Source: Chitinophaga filiformis
Lineage (GTDB): Bacteria > Bacteroidota > Bacteroidia > Chitinophagales > Chitinophagaceae
Length of the DNA stretch: 64,000 bases
Direction of reading: 5' to 3'
Assembly (NCBI RefSeq): GCF_021646545.1
Contig: NZ_JAKIRP010000023.1
Location: forward strand, 1-64,000
The notes under the pieces were generated by a model, which did not search any database, had not been told where the DNA came from, and saw only the letters and a list, made by a program, of their open reading frames with translations. The stretch's first letter is position 1. The number at the start of each line of letters is the position of its first letter. Positions 44,883 through 53,969 of the stretch are shown here, piece by piece. Both the position numbers and the translations under genes were made by a program.

Positions 44883-46184
44883 ATGCTGATGCAAAAGACA
44901 AAGGTGTGTCTGATCGTTGCCCTGGCAATGACAGCCATCACCACTTCCGTATTTGCCGGCGGTCCGGGCAAACCCGGCGCCATTGACGTTAAACCGGATG
45001 CCAACAATGCCGGACTGAAATTACCCGCCGGTTTCGGTGCACTGAAAGTAGCCGACAGCCTGGGCAGGGCCCGCCATATCGCCGTAACCAGCAATGGTGG
45101 TATCTACATCAAACTGGACAGGGCAAAGAACAATAATGGTATTCTCTTTCTCCAGGATGCAAACGGCGACGGTAAGATTGATAAGAAGACCGGCTTTGGC
45201 GTCTACGGCGGTACAGGTATCTATGTAAAAGGCGATTACCTGTATGCTTCTTCCAACGAAGACATCTATCGTTATAAACTGGATGCGCAACAGCAGGTGA
45301 TCGATCCTGAACATCCGCAAACGGTGGTGAGCGGCCTGATCAACCGCAGACAACATGAATCGAAATCGATCGTGCTGGACGATAACGGAAATATCTATGT
45401 TAATATCGGAGCATATTCCAACTCCTGCCAGACGAAAGACAGAACAGCAGGTTCCCTGGGTATGCAGCCTTGTCCGGTACTGGATTCTGCAGCCGGTATC
45501 TGGCAGTTCAAGGCCGATAAACAGAACCAGACCTACGGCGATGGCGTACGCTATGCCACCGGTCTGAGGAACGTGGTGGGACTTGACTGGAATAAGTCCC
45601 TCAACCAGCTGTTCGTTATGCAGCACGGCCGCGATCAGCTGCACGACCTGTTCCCGAATCTGTATACTGAGAAACAGTCGGCCGACCTGCCGGCAGAATG
45701 TATGTATGCGCTGAAACAGGGTTCTGACTGTGGCTGGCCATATATTTACTACGATCCGTTCCAGCATAAAAAGATGCTCGCGCCCGAGTATGGCGGCGAC
45801 GGCAAAAAGACTGGTGGCGATAATATAGAGGAGCCTGTAGTGGCTTTTCCTGCCCATATGGCGCCTAACGGCTTACTGTTCTATACAGGTACTCAGTTCC
45901 CCGAAAAATACCGTAACGGGGCTTTTGTGGCCTTCCATGGGTCATGGAACCGCTCTCCTGAGAACCAGGCCGGTTTTTATGTAGTGTTCGTGCCGTTCAA
46001 AGATGGTAAGCCTTCCGGTAAATGGGAAGTGTTTGCAGATGGATTCGCAGGTCCCGGCCCGATAAAATCGCCCGGCGATGCAGCACACCGTCCGTGCGGA
46101 CTGGCACAGGGACCGGATGGTTCACTGTACGTAACTGATGATGTGAAAGGAACTGTTTACAGGATCGTATATAAGACTAAATAG
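44883..46184 (+). CDS. Sorbosone dehydrogenase-like (PQQ-type beta-propeller) periplasmic oxidoreductase
   Basis: 433 residues (an ATG at 44889 is also possible). A signal peptide ends near SVFAGG. The six-bladed propeller shows LPAGFGALKVADSLGRARHIAV, YLYASSNEDIYRY, ATGLRNVVGLDWN, MQHGRDQLHDLFPN, FHGSWNR and CGLAQGPDGSLYVTDD, as in soluble glucose/sorbosone dehydrogenases. CysCys pairs (SCQTKD...MQPCP, SDCGWP) are probably disulfides. It likely oxidises a sugar or aldose in the periplasm with PQQ and passes electrons to the cytochrome c encoded 2 bp downstream. Confidence 0.88.
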   Translation: MLMQKTKVCLIVALAMTAITTSVFAGGPGKPGAIDVKPDANNAGLKLPAGFGALKVADSLGRARHIAVTSNGGIYIKLDRAKNNNGILFLQDANGDGKIDKKTGFGVYGGTGIYVKGDYLYASSNEDIYRYKLDAQQQVIDPEHPQTVVSGLINRRQHESKSIVLDDNGNIYVNIGAYSNSCQTKDRTAGSLGMQPCPVLDSAAGIWQFKADKQNQTYGDGVRYATGLRNVVGLDWNKSLNQLFVMQHGRDQLHDLFPNLYTEKQSADLPAECMYALKQGSDCGWPYIYYDPFQHKKMLAPEYGGDGKKTGGDNIEEPVVAFPAHMAPNGLLFYTGTQFPEKYRNGAFVAFHGSWNRSPENQAGFYVVFVPFKDGKPSGKWEVFADGFAGPGPIKSPGDAAHRPCGLAQGPDGSLYVTDDVKGTVYRIVYKTK

Positions 46185-46186
46185 AC

Positions 46187-46660
46187 ATGAGAAAATGGAT
46201 ACTGGCAGTTATGCCACTGATCGTTGGAGCACTGGCTGTGCATGCGCAGGTGAAGAAACCTGCTTCGGCAAAACCGGCAGCTAAGCAGGCCACCGGAGCC
46301 ACCGCCAAACAAGCCGCCGGCGCCGGCGCTCAGATAGCAAAAGGTAAGGTACTTTATAAACAGTACTGCATGTCCTGTCACCAGGAAAACGGAACGGGTG
46401 TACCCCGTATGAATCCGCCGTTGGTGAAGACCGAGTATGTGCTGGGCGACAAGACAAGATTGATCGGGATATTACTGAACGGACTAAACGAAGACGTGGA
46501 GATCGACGGGGAATATTACTCCAATCCGATGCCTTCACAGGCGGCCCTGAAAGACCAGGAGATCGCCGATATACTGTCTTATGTCAGGAATAGCTTCGGC
46601 AATAAGGCCAGCACCGTTTCCGCAGCAGAAGTGACTGCGGTGCGTGCAACCGTAAAGTAA
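46187..46660 (+). CDS. Periplasmic class I cytochrome c
   Basis: 157 residues. A signal peptide ends at AVHAQ, then a Lys/Ala/Pro-rich linker (residues ~22-50), then one cytochrome c domain: GKVLYKQYCMSCHQENGTG with haem motif CMSCH, and a Met ligand probably in SNPMPSQAALKDQEIADILSYVRN. The start codon lies 2 bp after the dehydrogenase stop codon, so it is the likely electron acceptor of that enzyme. A strong terminator follows. Confidence 0.93.
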   Translation: MRKWILAVMPLIVGALAVHAQVKKPASAKPAAKQATGATAKQAAGAGAQIAKGKVLYKQYCMSCHQENGTGVPRMNPPLVKTEYVLGDKTRLIGILLNGLNEDVEIDGEYYSNPMPSQAALKDQEIADILSYVRNSFGNKASTVSAAEVTAVRATVK

Positions 46661-46676
46661 AGAATGTGAATATTTT

Positions 46677-46719
46677 AACAGCGGCATTTATCCAGTGTGG
46701 GTAAATGCCGCTGTTTTTT
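46677..46719 (+). terminator. Rho-independent terminator of the dehydrogenase-cytochrome operon
   Basis: Perfect 14-bp arms AACAGCGGCATTTA and TAAATGCCGCTGTT around an 11-nt loop, followed by TTTT. It starts 16 bp after the stop codon. Confidence 0.9.
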
Positions 46720-46769
46720 AATTGCTTTTGTCAAACAGATTTCTAACATTTGCGGAAAATTTTAGGGAC

Positions 46770-47705
46770 ATGTCAGTGAATCCAGAAGTGGTGCGGGAGG
46801 TTAGTGAATTCAATAATTATTACAACAGCCTGGCGGAATTGTTAAACAGGCACTTAGCGGACAACAATCTATCATTATCAGCATTACGTGTACTGATAAA
46901 GTTAAAGGAGGAAGAAGATCAATGCACTGCAGGTAAACTGATTGCGACCCTTGGTATAGACGGCGGATATCTCAGCCGCATCCTGAAGACCTTTGAAACG
47001 AATCAGCTCATTTCCAAGCGTAAATCCACCATGGATGGCCGTACCTGGTATCTGCAGCTGACCCCCAAAGGACGTAAATTGCTCGAGATCCTGGAAGAAG
47101 GGTCCGCGCAGCAAATATCCCAATTGCTGGAGCCACTGGGCACAGAACAACAACTGGCGCTGGCCGGGGCTATGAAAACGGTAAGGCATATCCTCTCTGA
47201 CGACGCTAAGATCTCTGCGGATGATATTACCTACAGACGCGACCTCCAACCGGGGGATGCCGGCTTTATCATGCACATGCACGGCTCTCTGTATGCGAAG
47301 GAAGCAGGGTACAACCTCGAATATGAGACGCATATCTGCAAGACCTTCTATGAGTTCCTGGAAGCTTATAATTCCTCGAAAGACCAGGTGTTCCTGGCCA
47401 TGCATGGCAACCAGATCATCGGTTCCATCGCTGTATTGGGGCACTCGCGTTATGCTACGCAGATGCGCTGGTTCCTGGTGCATCCCGATTATCGCGGACT
47501 CGGTATCGGACAGCGTCTGCTGACAGAAGCGATCAATGCTGCGAAAGAAAAGCTGTTCCAGAAGATCTATCTCATTACCACTGCCCAGCAGGTGGCCGCC
47601 ACAACATTGTTTAAGAAGAATGGCTTCCGTAAGTCAGGCGAAAAACATATGCCAATGTGGGGACTGCAGCTCACGGAAGAACGCTATGAAATAGACCTGA
47701 TTTAG
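46770..47705 (+). CDS. MarR-GNAT bifunctional protein
   Basis: 311 residues from ATG 46770; an upstream TTG frame from 46722 starts inside the previous terminator area and was rejected. Residues ~1-140 are a MarR-type winged helix (LSALRVLIKLKEEEDQCTAGKLIATLGIDGGYLSRILKTFE, then the wing KRKSTMDGRTWYLQLT). Residues ~155-305 are a GNAT acetyltransferase with the acetyl-CoA loop in HPDYRGLGIGQRLL and the final TLFKKNGFRKSGEK. Such fusions are widespread; the small molecule acetylated is unknown. Confidence 0.92.
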   Translation: MSVNPEVVREVSEFNNYYNSLAELLNRHLADNNLSLSALRVLIKLKEEEDQCTAGKLIATLGIDGGYLSRILKTFETNQLISKRKSTMDGRTWYLQLTPKGRKLLEILEEGSAQQISQLLEPLGTEQQLALAGAMKTVRHILSDDAKISADDITYRRDLQPGDAGFIMHMHGSLYAKEAGYNLEYETHICKTFYEFLEAYNSSKDQVFLAMHGNQIIGSIAVLGHSRYATQMRWFLVHPDYRGLGIGQRLLTEAINAAKEKLFQKIYLITTAQQVAATTLFKKNGFRKSGEKHMPMWGLQLTEERYEIDLI

Positions 47706-48066
47706 CAAGAAAGACTTTTATTGTTAACCCCTTGCTTTATTTAAAACATTTAAATATTTTTAGTACGCTGTAGTTTATCCAGGGTTCATTGTAATCATTA
47801 CATAAAACCCTTTAAATGAAACATCTGCTAACCCGTATGCCGGTTTTGCGATGCAAAACGGCTATGATTTGTGTAAAGACACACATATTAGCAAGGTCTC
47901 TCTTCCCCTCCATTTACAATCAATCAGTCGATTATGGCCCATAACCCGTAAGGTCAATGGCGTCTCTATACCATTAACTGCCTTCGCAGGCAGATAGGCT
48001 GTGTTTACTTATAAAAACCACGTTCACATTATTCCTCATCCTTCAAAATTCAAAACCATTTTAAAC
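47706..48066. other. Upstream region of the GH76 gene
   Basis: 361 bp without a supported gene. A hairpin at 47839-47862 (GCCGGTTTTGC/GCAAAACGGC, one bulge) may be part of the mRNA leader. The part 47700-47790 is AT-rich. No consensus promoter pair was found. Confidence 0.5.
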
Positions 48067-49908
48067 ATGAAAACACTTTTACAGGTGGCAGTACTGGTGC
48101 TGTGCTTACAATTCAGCAGCGCAGGTCAGCTTACCAATTTCAATGCAACAGCAGAAGCATTACAAACCAGCATGTACAACACTTTCGGCGTGCCTAATGA
48201 AAACTACTGGTGGTGCGCGCATGGTGTGGATGCACTGCTGGACGGTTACATGCGTACGCGTTCCGAGACCTATAAGACACGTATGAAATCATTGTTGCTG
48301 GGCATCAGGAGTTTCAATGGTAATACCTACATCAACTATTTCTACGACGACATGGAATGGCTGGGTATATCCACTTTACGCGCCTGGCATGAAACAGGTG
48401 ATGCTGATTATTACAACGTAGCCAGTACACTGTGGACGGATATTAAAGGTGGTTACAGCAATGGCGCTATAGACTGGAATAAAGGTTGTGCCGGATGTAA
48501 GAACTCCTGCGCTAATGCGCCGGCGATCATCCTGGGAGCAAGGATGTACCGCATCAACAACTCCGCAGCAGATCTGCAATTAATAAAAGACATCTACACC
48601 TTTATGAAAGCCCACCTGGTAGATCCGGTAACCGGGGCTGTATGGGATAATATCAATCTGAATACCGGTGTTACCAACAAGGATTGGATCTTCTCCTACA
48701 ATGTCGGCACTTTCATTGGTGCAGGCTGGGAACTGTATAAGGTGACCGGCGATGTTAACTATCTGAATGATGCGGTAAAAACTGCTGAATATGCGATGAA
48801 CAGCAGGCGTACCAACGGTATGTTCTTTGCCAATGAAACAGGTGGTGGTGATGGCGGTCTTTTTAAAGGGATCTTCATCCGCTATCTTTCTGAGCTGGCC
48901 CGCGAAGGGAATATACCCGCAGAGACAAGAGCACGTTACAAGGAAGCTATCCGCTTTAATGCACAAACCTTAAAGACCAGTGGTATCAATCCTTCTACCA
49001 ACCTGGTAGGCACTGTATGGTCGCAGCAGCCATCCGGCAGCACAGATTACGCTACGCAACTGAGTGGCGTAAAAGTTATAGAGGCAGCTGCTACTTTGGA
49101 TCAATCATTCTTCTACAAGGATATTAATTATGGTGGCAGTTACTGGGGATTGAATGTAGGTAGTTATAATACTGCTGCACTGGTAGCAAAAGGCATCCTC
49201 AATAATGATATTACTGGTTTTGCCATTCCTGCAGGTTACCAGGTAAGGCTGTTTAAGAATGACAATTACCAGGGGGAAAGCCTGACTGTTTCCGGCAACA
49301 GTGCATGGATCGGCGGCGCCTGGAATGACAGTGTTTCTTCGCTGATTATCAACTATACAGCCGGCGCCAGTTTCTTTAAAGACTGTAACTATACTGGTGA
49401 TGTGATAAGTCTGGAGGCGGGCGATTATACCGTGACACAGTTACAGGCAAGGGGTATATCGAATGATGCGATATCTTCTCTAAAAGTGAGCAGTGGTTAC
49501 CAGGTAATACTATATGAGCACGACAATTTCGCTGGCACTTCTGTGACTACTTCCACAGATCTCAGCTGCCTGGTGAGCCAGAATTTCAATGACCTGACAA
49601 GCTCTTTGCGGATCATTGCAACAGGTGCTGCGCCTGTCGCATCAACGCTGGCACAGATGGCTCCTGCAGAAAAAACCACGATCAAAGGATTGATATTATA
49701 TCCTAACCCTGCAGGCAACACGCTGTATGTAAAGACACAGGATGATCTTAATGGTGCAGATATAACGGTAACGGATCTCAGCGGCAGGATGAGGATGAGA
49801 AACCGGTTGACAGGTAACAGTATTAACGTATCTGGTTTATCGTCGGGTGTATACTGGATCACGATAGTGAAAAACGGAAAAAAGATCACACTTTCTTTTG
49901 TGAAATAA
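48067..49908 (+). CDS. GH76 family glycosidase with beta/gamma-crystallin-like repeats and T9SS sorting domain
   Basis: 613 residues from ATG 48067, which begins a clear signal peptide (LLQVAVLVLCLQFSSAGQ). Residues ~25-345 are a six-hairpin glycosidase of the GH76 type, with the catalytic Asp pair in YFYDDMEWLGISTLRAW and WDNINLNTGVTNKDWIFSYNVG. GH76 enzymes are endo-alpha-1,6-mannanases acting on yeast mannan backbones. Residues ~355-525 contain two crystallin-like units with the QVRLFKNDNYQGES and QVILYEHDNFAGTS strands. The end (LYPNPAGNTLYV ... GVYWITIVKNGKK) is a type A T9SS domain. It should be displayed or secreted outside the cell. Confidence 0.87.
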   Translation: MKTLLQVAVLVLCLQFSSAGQLTNFNATAEALQTSMYNTFGVPNENYWWCAHGVDALLDGYMRTRSETYKTRMKSLLLGIRSFNGNTYINYFYDDMEWLGISTLRAWHETGDADYYNVASTLWTDIKGGYSNGAIDWNKGCAGCKNSCANAPAIILGARMYRINNSAADLQLIKDIYTFMKAHLVDPVTGAVWDNINLNTGVTNKDWIFSYNVGTFIGAGWELYKVTGDVNYLNDAVKTAEYAMNSRRTNGMFFANETGGGDGGLFKGIFIRYLSELAREGNIPAETRARYKEAIRFNAQTLKTSGINPSTNLVGTVWSQQPSGSTDYATQLSGVKVIEAAATLDQSFFYKDINYGGSYWGLNVGSYNTAALVAKGILNNDITGFAIPAGYQVRLFKNDNYQGESLTVSGNSAWIGGAWNDSVSSLIINYTAGASFFKDCNYTGDVISLEAGDYTVTQLQARGISNDAISSLKVSSGYQVILYEHDNFAGTSVTTSTDLSCLVSQNFNDLTSSLRIIATGAAPVASTLAQMAPAEKTTIKGLILYPNPAGNTLYVKTQDDLNGADITVTDLSGRMRMRNRLTGNSINVSGLSSGVYWITIVKNGKKITLSFVK

Positions 49909-49937
49909 CTGCTTGTAACAGAATCATCTATTCAATT

Positions 49938-49971
49938 GCATGCCGGTTCCGATGATCAGGGACCGGCATGC
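49938..49971 (+). terminator. Terminator of the GH76 gene
   Basis: GCATGCCGGTTCC and GGGACCGGCATGC pair with one mismatch around 8 nt, 29 bp after the stop codon; a weak TTATTGT follows. Confidence 0.6.
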
Positions 49972-49974
49972 TTA

Positions 49975-50006
49975 TTGTAAATTACAAGAGGATTAATATA
50001 TATTTG
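49975..50006 (+). promoter_or_regulatory. Probable promoter of the CapA gene
   Basis: TTG at 49975-49977, 21 bases, then TATATTTG at 49999-50006, close to the Bacteroidota consensus. The leader to the ATG at 50137 would be ~120 nt. Confidence 0.45.
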
Positions 50007-50136
50007 CTGCCGTAAACCCCTAAGGGACGGTTCGTGAATGCATAAAGAGGATGTTCTGAATATCTTATTGTTCCCCTTGGACAACATTATTGTTTATTAA
50101 GCGACTGAATTTCAATTTTAATATATTATCTACTGT

Positions 50137-51318
50137 ATGCCGAAGCGTGCCAAAAAGAGCATTTATTTATTTTCTTTCAATGTTGTCATATTCTTTTCAA
50201 TGGCGTACATGTTGTCAGGAAACAGGAGGGATGTGCCATGGTTTAAGCAGAATGTTTTCCAACAGCTGGTTGATACAGGAGGCATAGGGGCAACAAATGG
50301 ATATTCGCTGGCGGGCAATAAAGTTTTCGCTTCCCGTAACAATACCGATACTTTACCTGATACGATCAGTTTTTCTATAGTGGGAGATATGATGGTAGGT
50401 TCTTCCTATCCTTCCGCTTTTTTTCTGCCGCCGGCAGAAGAAGGGAATATTCTCCAACACGCGATGCCGCTTTTACAGCAGACAGACCTGCGTATCGGCA
50501 ACCTGGAAAGCGCAGTCTCCGATAGTGCTAAAGTGTACAAGAACTGTGGCCCCAATCCCAGCCAGTGCTTCGCGTTCCGCACGCCCTATAAGTGTGCCAT
50601 TTGGTACAAGGAGGCCGGTTTTGAATACCTGAACATGGCCAATAACCACTCTTTCGATTTTGGTATGGCGGGAGTGAAACATACCCTGGCATTCCTGGAT
50701 AGTAACAATATTAAGACGAGTGGTGTGCCGCAGCGCCGTTTTGATACCCTGACCGTCAGGAATACCAGGATAGGTTTCGTATCCTTCGCTCCTCACAGCA
50801 ATTGCCTGGACATGAACGACGACTCCCTCGTAAGGGCAACTATTGCTGAGGTACGTCCCCTCTGCCAGCTGCTGGTGGTATTCTTCCATGGTGGCGCGGA
50901 AGGCTCAGCCCGCATGCACACGCCTAAAGGCAGGGAGTTCTTCTACGGACAGAACAGGGGAGATGTAAGACATTTTTCACATATGTGTATTCAGGAGGGA
51001 GCAGACCTCGTAATCGGCTCCGGTCCCCATGTGGTAAGGGGTATGGAGACATACAAAGGAAAATTAATTGCTTACAGCTTAGGAAATTTTGCAACTTATC
51101 ATCAATTCAATTTAAAATATCCCAATAATATTGCACCTTTGCTGCAGGTAAAAATCACCAGTGAGGGAAACCTGGTGGAGCATAAAGTGTTTTCTTTCCT
51201 GCAAGAGGGGGAAGGCATACCTAAACCGGATACAACATTGAGAGCTTTCAAAATGATCCGTACCTTATCTGTTGAGGACTTCAAATACTCGGAGGTGGAG
51301 GCGGGGACATTTGATTAA
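50137..51318 (+). CDS. CapA/PgsA-type metallophosphatase-like membrane protein
   Basis: 393 residues. One N-terminal membrane anchor (FNVVIFFSMAYMLSG, residues ~11-28) precedes a CapA domain with SIVGDMMVG, LRIGNLESAVSD, EYLNMANNHSFDFGMAG, LLVVFFHGGAE, IQEGADLVIGSGPHVVRGME and LIAYSLGNFA. In Bacillus CapA/PgsA this protein takes part in poly-gamma-glutamate export or anchoring, but many homologues exist in genomes without polyglutamate synthase. No capB/capC gene is seen here. An NlpC/P60 gene follows after 12 bp, so an envelope role is likely (inference). Confidence 0.9.
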   Translation: MPKRAKKSIYLFSFNVVIFFSMAYMLSGNRRDVPWFKQNVFQQLVDTGGIGATNGYSLAGNKVFASRNNTDTLPDTISFSIVGDMMVGSSYPSAFFLPPAEEGNILQHAMPLLQQTDLRIGNLESAVSDSAKVYKNCGPNPSQCFAFRTPYKCAIWYKEAGFEYLNMANNHSFDFGMAGVKHTLAFLDSNNIKTSGVPQRRFDTLTVRNTRIGFVSFAPHSNCLDMNDDSLVRATIAEVRPLCQLLVVFFHGGAEGSARMHTPKGREFFYGQNRGDVRHFSHMCIQEGADLVIGSGPHVVRGMETYKGKLIAYSLGNFATYHQFNLKYPNNIAPLLQVKITSEGNLVEHKVFSFLQEGEGIPKPDTTLRAFKMIRTLSVEDFKYSEVEAGTFD

Positions 51319-51330
51319 AACCTTGTTACT

Positions 51331-52026
51331 GTGAAGAAGTTATTGCCGATAATCATATCCATTGCCAGCATCGCCACAGCAGGCGCACAAGTAAAGAAGA
51401 AACCAGTTAAACACGTACCAGTAAAGAAACATACTGCCTATCATAAAAAAGCAACCGTCCGCAAGCCTGTTGCTCATAAGAAAGTGGTGACGCCACCGCC
51501 GCTGCCTGATAGTTTATATTTTCCTAATTCCGACATCACCCTCAATACATACGATACTTCCGGTCTTAAAACCAATATCAAGCAGCTGCTTGCTGTCCTG
51601 GAGGCCGAGTTGGGCAAACCATATATCCGCGGCGCTATCGGGCCTTTCGCCTTTGATTGCAGTGGATTGATGAAGTTCGGGTTCTCCGTTATCGGTATGA
51701 CCCTGCCCCGTACTGCGGCCGATATGAGCTCACTGGGTAATATCATTACCCCCTCCGACTGGAGTCCCGGCGATCTGCTGTTCTTTGCCGGCAGAAGAAG
51801 CACCAAATCCAAAGTGAAAAGGATCGCACATGTAGGCTGTGTCTATAAAGTAGACAACGGTAAGGTGCTGATGATCCATTCCAGCAACCAGGGGGTGAAT
51901 ATTGTCGATATCACCAACAGCGAGTATTACAAGAAACGCTTTATCGCCGCCCGCAGAGTGATCCAGGTAGATTCTACCAACATGGTCGTACCACCGGCGC
52001 AGGAGGGTAATTCGAGCGATTATTAA
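51331..52026 (+). CDS. NlpC/P60 family cell-wall peptidase, secreted
   Basis: 231 residues with a GTG start. A signal peptide ends at TAGAQ, followed by a very basic Lys/His/Pro linker (residues ~21-55; KKHTAYHKKATVRKPVAHKK) that may bind anionic polymers. The NlpC/P60 domain (~85-215) has Cys in AFDCSGLMKFG, His in RIAHVGCVY and a third polar residue near MIHSSNQG. Such enzymes cut peptide cross-bridges of peptidoglycan (D-Glu to diamino acid bond) in the periplasm. It is co-transcribed with the CapA-type gene 12 bp upstream. Confidence 0.92.
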   Translation: MKKLLPIIISIASIATAGAQVKKKPVKHVPVKKHTAYHKKATVRKPVAHKKVVTPPPLPDSLYFPNSDITLNTYDTSGLKTNIKQLLAVLEAELGKPYIRGAIGPFAFDCSGLMKFGFSVIGMTLPRTAADMSSLGNIITPSDWSPGDLLFFAGRRSTKSKVKRIAHVGCVYKVDNGKVLMIHSSNQGVNIVDITNSEYYKKRFIAARRVIQVDSTNMVVPPAQEGNSSDY

Positions 52027-52298
52027 GCTGTAATCACATTCTCTTAAAAATATCAATATCCCGCAATAAACACAGGTGAGATCTCGCGTACCTGTGGTAG
52101 TCTGATATTGGATATATCTGATGCTGATCTGGCACAGGGAAAAAGGCCGTTTCATTTTTTCTTTCGTCCGGAGGGCGATGGCTGGAAAAATATTTTACCA
52201 AAAGACGCGCTACCCGGCTGCCGGATGTGCAGATGACATGCTGTTTTTCCTTATTTTTAGTCACGGCCAATAAAAGGTCGTGAACCAAAAACAATCAT

Positions 52299-53936
52299 AT
52301 GGATGCACAGCAACTGGACATGAACCGGAACGAAGATGCGATGCGCAGATCTCTCAGCGCGCTAAAACAACGCCTCTCCGTCATAGAACAGGGAGGAGGC
52401 AAAAAGAACCTCGAAAAAGTCCGCCAGAAAGGCAAATTAACCCCGCGTGAACGTATTGCCTACCTTCTGGACAAAGACACTCCATTTAACGAAATAGGCG
52501 CCTTTGCGGCCTATGAAATGTACCCCGAACATGGCGGTTGTCCTGCAGCCGGCACCGTAGGTGGCATCGGTTATATCAGCGGCCGTCAGTGTATGATCGT
52601 GGCAAATGATATGACGGTAAAAGCAGGCGCCTGGTTTCCTATGACGGGAAAGAAGAACCTGCGCCTCCAGGAGATCGCGATGGAAAACAGGTTGCCGGTC
52701 ATTTACCTGGTAGACAGTGCCGGCGTATACCTGCCTATGCAGGATGAAATATTCCCCGACAAAGAGCATTTCGGCCGTATTTTCCGCAACAATGCACGCA
52801 TGAGCGCTATGGGCATCACCCAGATCGCCGCTGTAATGGGCAGCTGTGTGGCCGGCGGCGCTTATCTGCCTATTATGAGCGATGAAGTGCTGATGGTGGA
52901 AGGCAATGGCTCTATTTTCCTGGCAGGCCCTTACCTGGTGAAGGCGGCTATCGGAGAGACCGTTGATGCCGAAACCCTTGGAGGCGCCGTGACCCATACC
53001 GAGATCTCCGGTATTGCCGACTACAAATTTGATACGGATGAGGAATGCCTGGATCATATCAAAAAGATCGTCAGTAAGATAGGCGAACCTGCCAGTGCAG
53101 GCTTCAACCGTGCTACTCCAGCGCTGCCAGAGAAGGACCCGGCAGAATTATACAGTATGATCCCTGAAGACAGTACCCGTCCGTATGATATGCTGGAGAT
53201 CATCCACCGGCTGGTAGACCGCTCGGAGTTTGACCAGTATAAGGAAGATTACGGCAAGACGATCCTCTGCGGCTATGCCCGTATTGATGGCTGGGCAGTG
53301 GGCATCGTGGCCAACCAGCGTAAGATGGTCAAAAGTAAAAAGGGGGAAATGCAGATGGGAGGCGTGATCTATAACGACAGCGCTGATAAAGCCGCCCGTT
53401 TTATCATGAACTGTAACCAGAAGAAGATACCGCTGGTGTTCCTGCAGGATGTGACCGGTTTTATGGTAGGCAGTCGCAGCGAACATGCCGGCATCATTAA
53501 AGACGGGGCCAAACTGGTGAATGCAGTAGCTAATTCCGTTGTGCCCAAATTCACTGTAATAGTGGGCAATTCCTATGGCGCGGGCAACTACGCCATGTGT
53601 GGTAAGGCTTACGATCCCAGGTTCATATTTGCATGGCCTAACGCTAAGATCGCGGTAATGGGCGGCGAGCAGGCCGCAAAGACCCTGTTGCAGATACAGG
53701 TGGCTTCCCTGAAGGCGAAAGGTGAGGAGATCACCCCGGAACAGGAGAAAAGCCTGCTCAACGAGATCACAGCACGCTATAACAGCCAGACCACTCCTTA
53801 TTATGCAGCGGCACGTATGTGGGTAGATGAGATCATAGATCCGCTGGATACACGTAACATACTTTCCGAAAGCATTGCAGCGGCCAATAATGCACCTGTG
53901 GAAGATACGTTCAGCTTAGGCGTTTTCCAGGTGTAA
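52299..53936 (+). CDS. Acyl-CoA carboxylase carboxyltransferase (beta) subunit, methylcrotonyl/propionyl type
   Basis: 545 residues. Both crotonase-like halves are present: N-terminal RQKGKLTPRERIAYLLDKDTPFNEIG, VDSAGVYLPMQDE, GSCVAGGAYLPIMSDE; C-terminal FLQDVTGFMVGSRSEHAGIIKDGAKL, VIVGNSYGAGNYAM and FAWPNAKIAVMGGEQAA. The VDSAGVYLPMQ and the AGxxYxP region are closest to methylcrotonyl-CoA carboxylase beta subunits of leucine breakdown, but propionyl- or geranyl-CoA enzymes cannot be excluded. The biotin carboxylase/BCCP subunit is not adjacent. Start at ATG 52299; ATG 52320 is an alternative. Confidence 0.92.
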   Translation: MDAQQLDMNRNEDAMRRSLSALKQRLSVIEQGGGKKNLEKVRQKGKLTPRERIAYLLDKDTPFNEIGAFAAYEMYPEHGGCPAAGTVGGIGYISGRQCMIVANDMTVKAGAWFPMTGKKNLRLQEIAMENRLPVIYLVDSAGVYLPMQDEIFPDKEHFGRIFRNNARMSAMGITQIAAVMGSCVAGGAYLPIMSDEVLMVEGNGSIFLAGPYLVKAAIGETVDAETLGGAVTHTEISGIADYKFDTDEECLDHIKKIVSKIGEPASAGFNRATPALPEKDPAELYSMIPEDSTRPYDMLEIIHRLVDRSEFDQYKEDYGKTILCGYARIDGWAVGIVANQRKMVKSKKGEMQMGGVIYNDSADKAARFIMNCNQKKIPLVFLQDVTGFMVGSRSEHAGIIKDGAKLVNAVANSVVPKFTVIVGNSYGAGNYAMCGKAYDPRFIFAWPNAKIAVMGGEQAAKTLLQIQVASLKAKGEEITPEQEKSLLNEITARYNSQTTPYYAAARMWVDEIIDPLDTRNILSESIAAANNAPVEDTFSLGVFQV

Positions 53937-53955
53937 AAGCATAGCGCTTAATCCT

Positions 53956-53963
53956 TATCTTTG
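53956..53963 (+). promoter_or_regulatory. -7 element giving a likely leaderless rnhA mRNA
   Basis: TATCTTTG matches TAnnTTTG and ends 6 bases before the ATG at 53970, so transcription should begin at or next to the start codon. It decides against the longer TTG frame from 53961. Confidence 0.5.
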
Positions 53964-53969
53964 CCCGCT

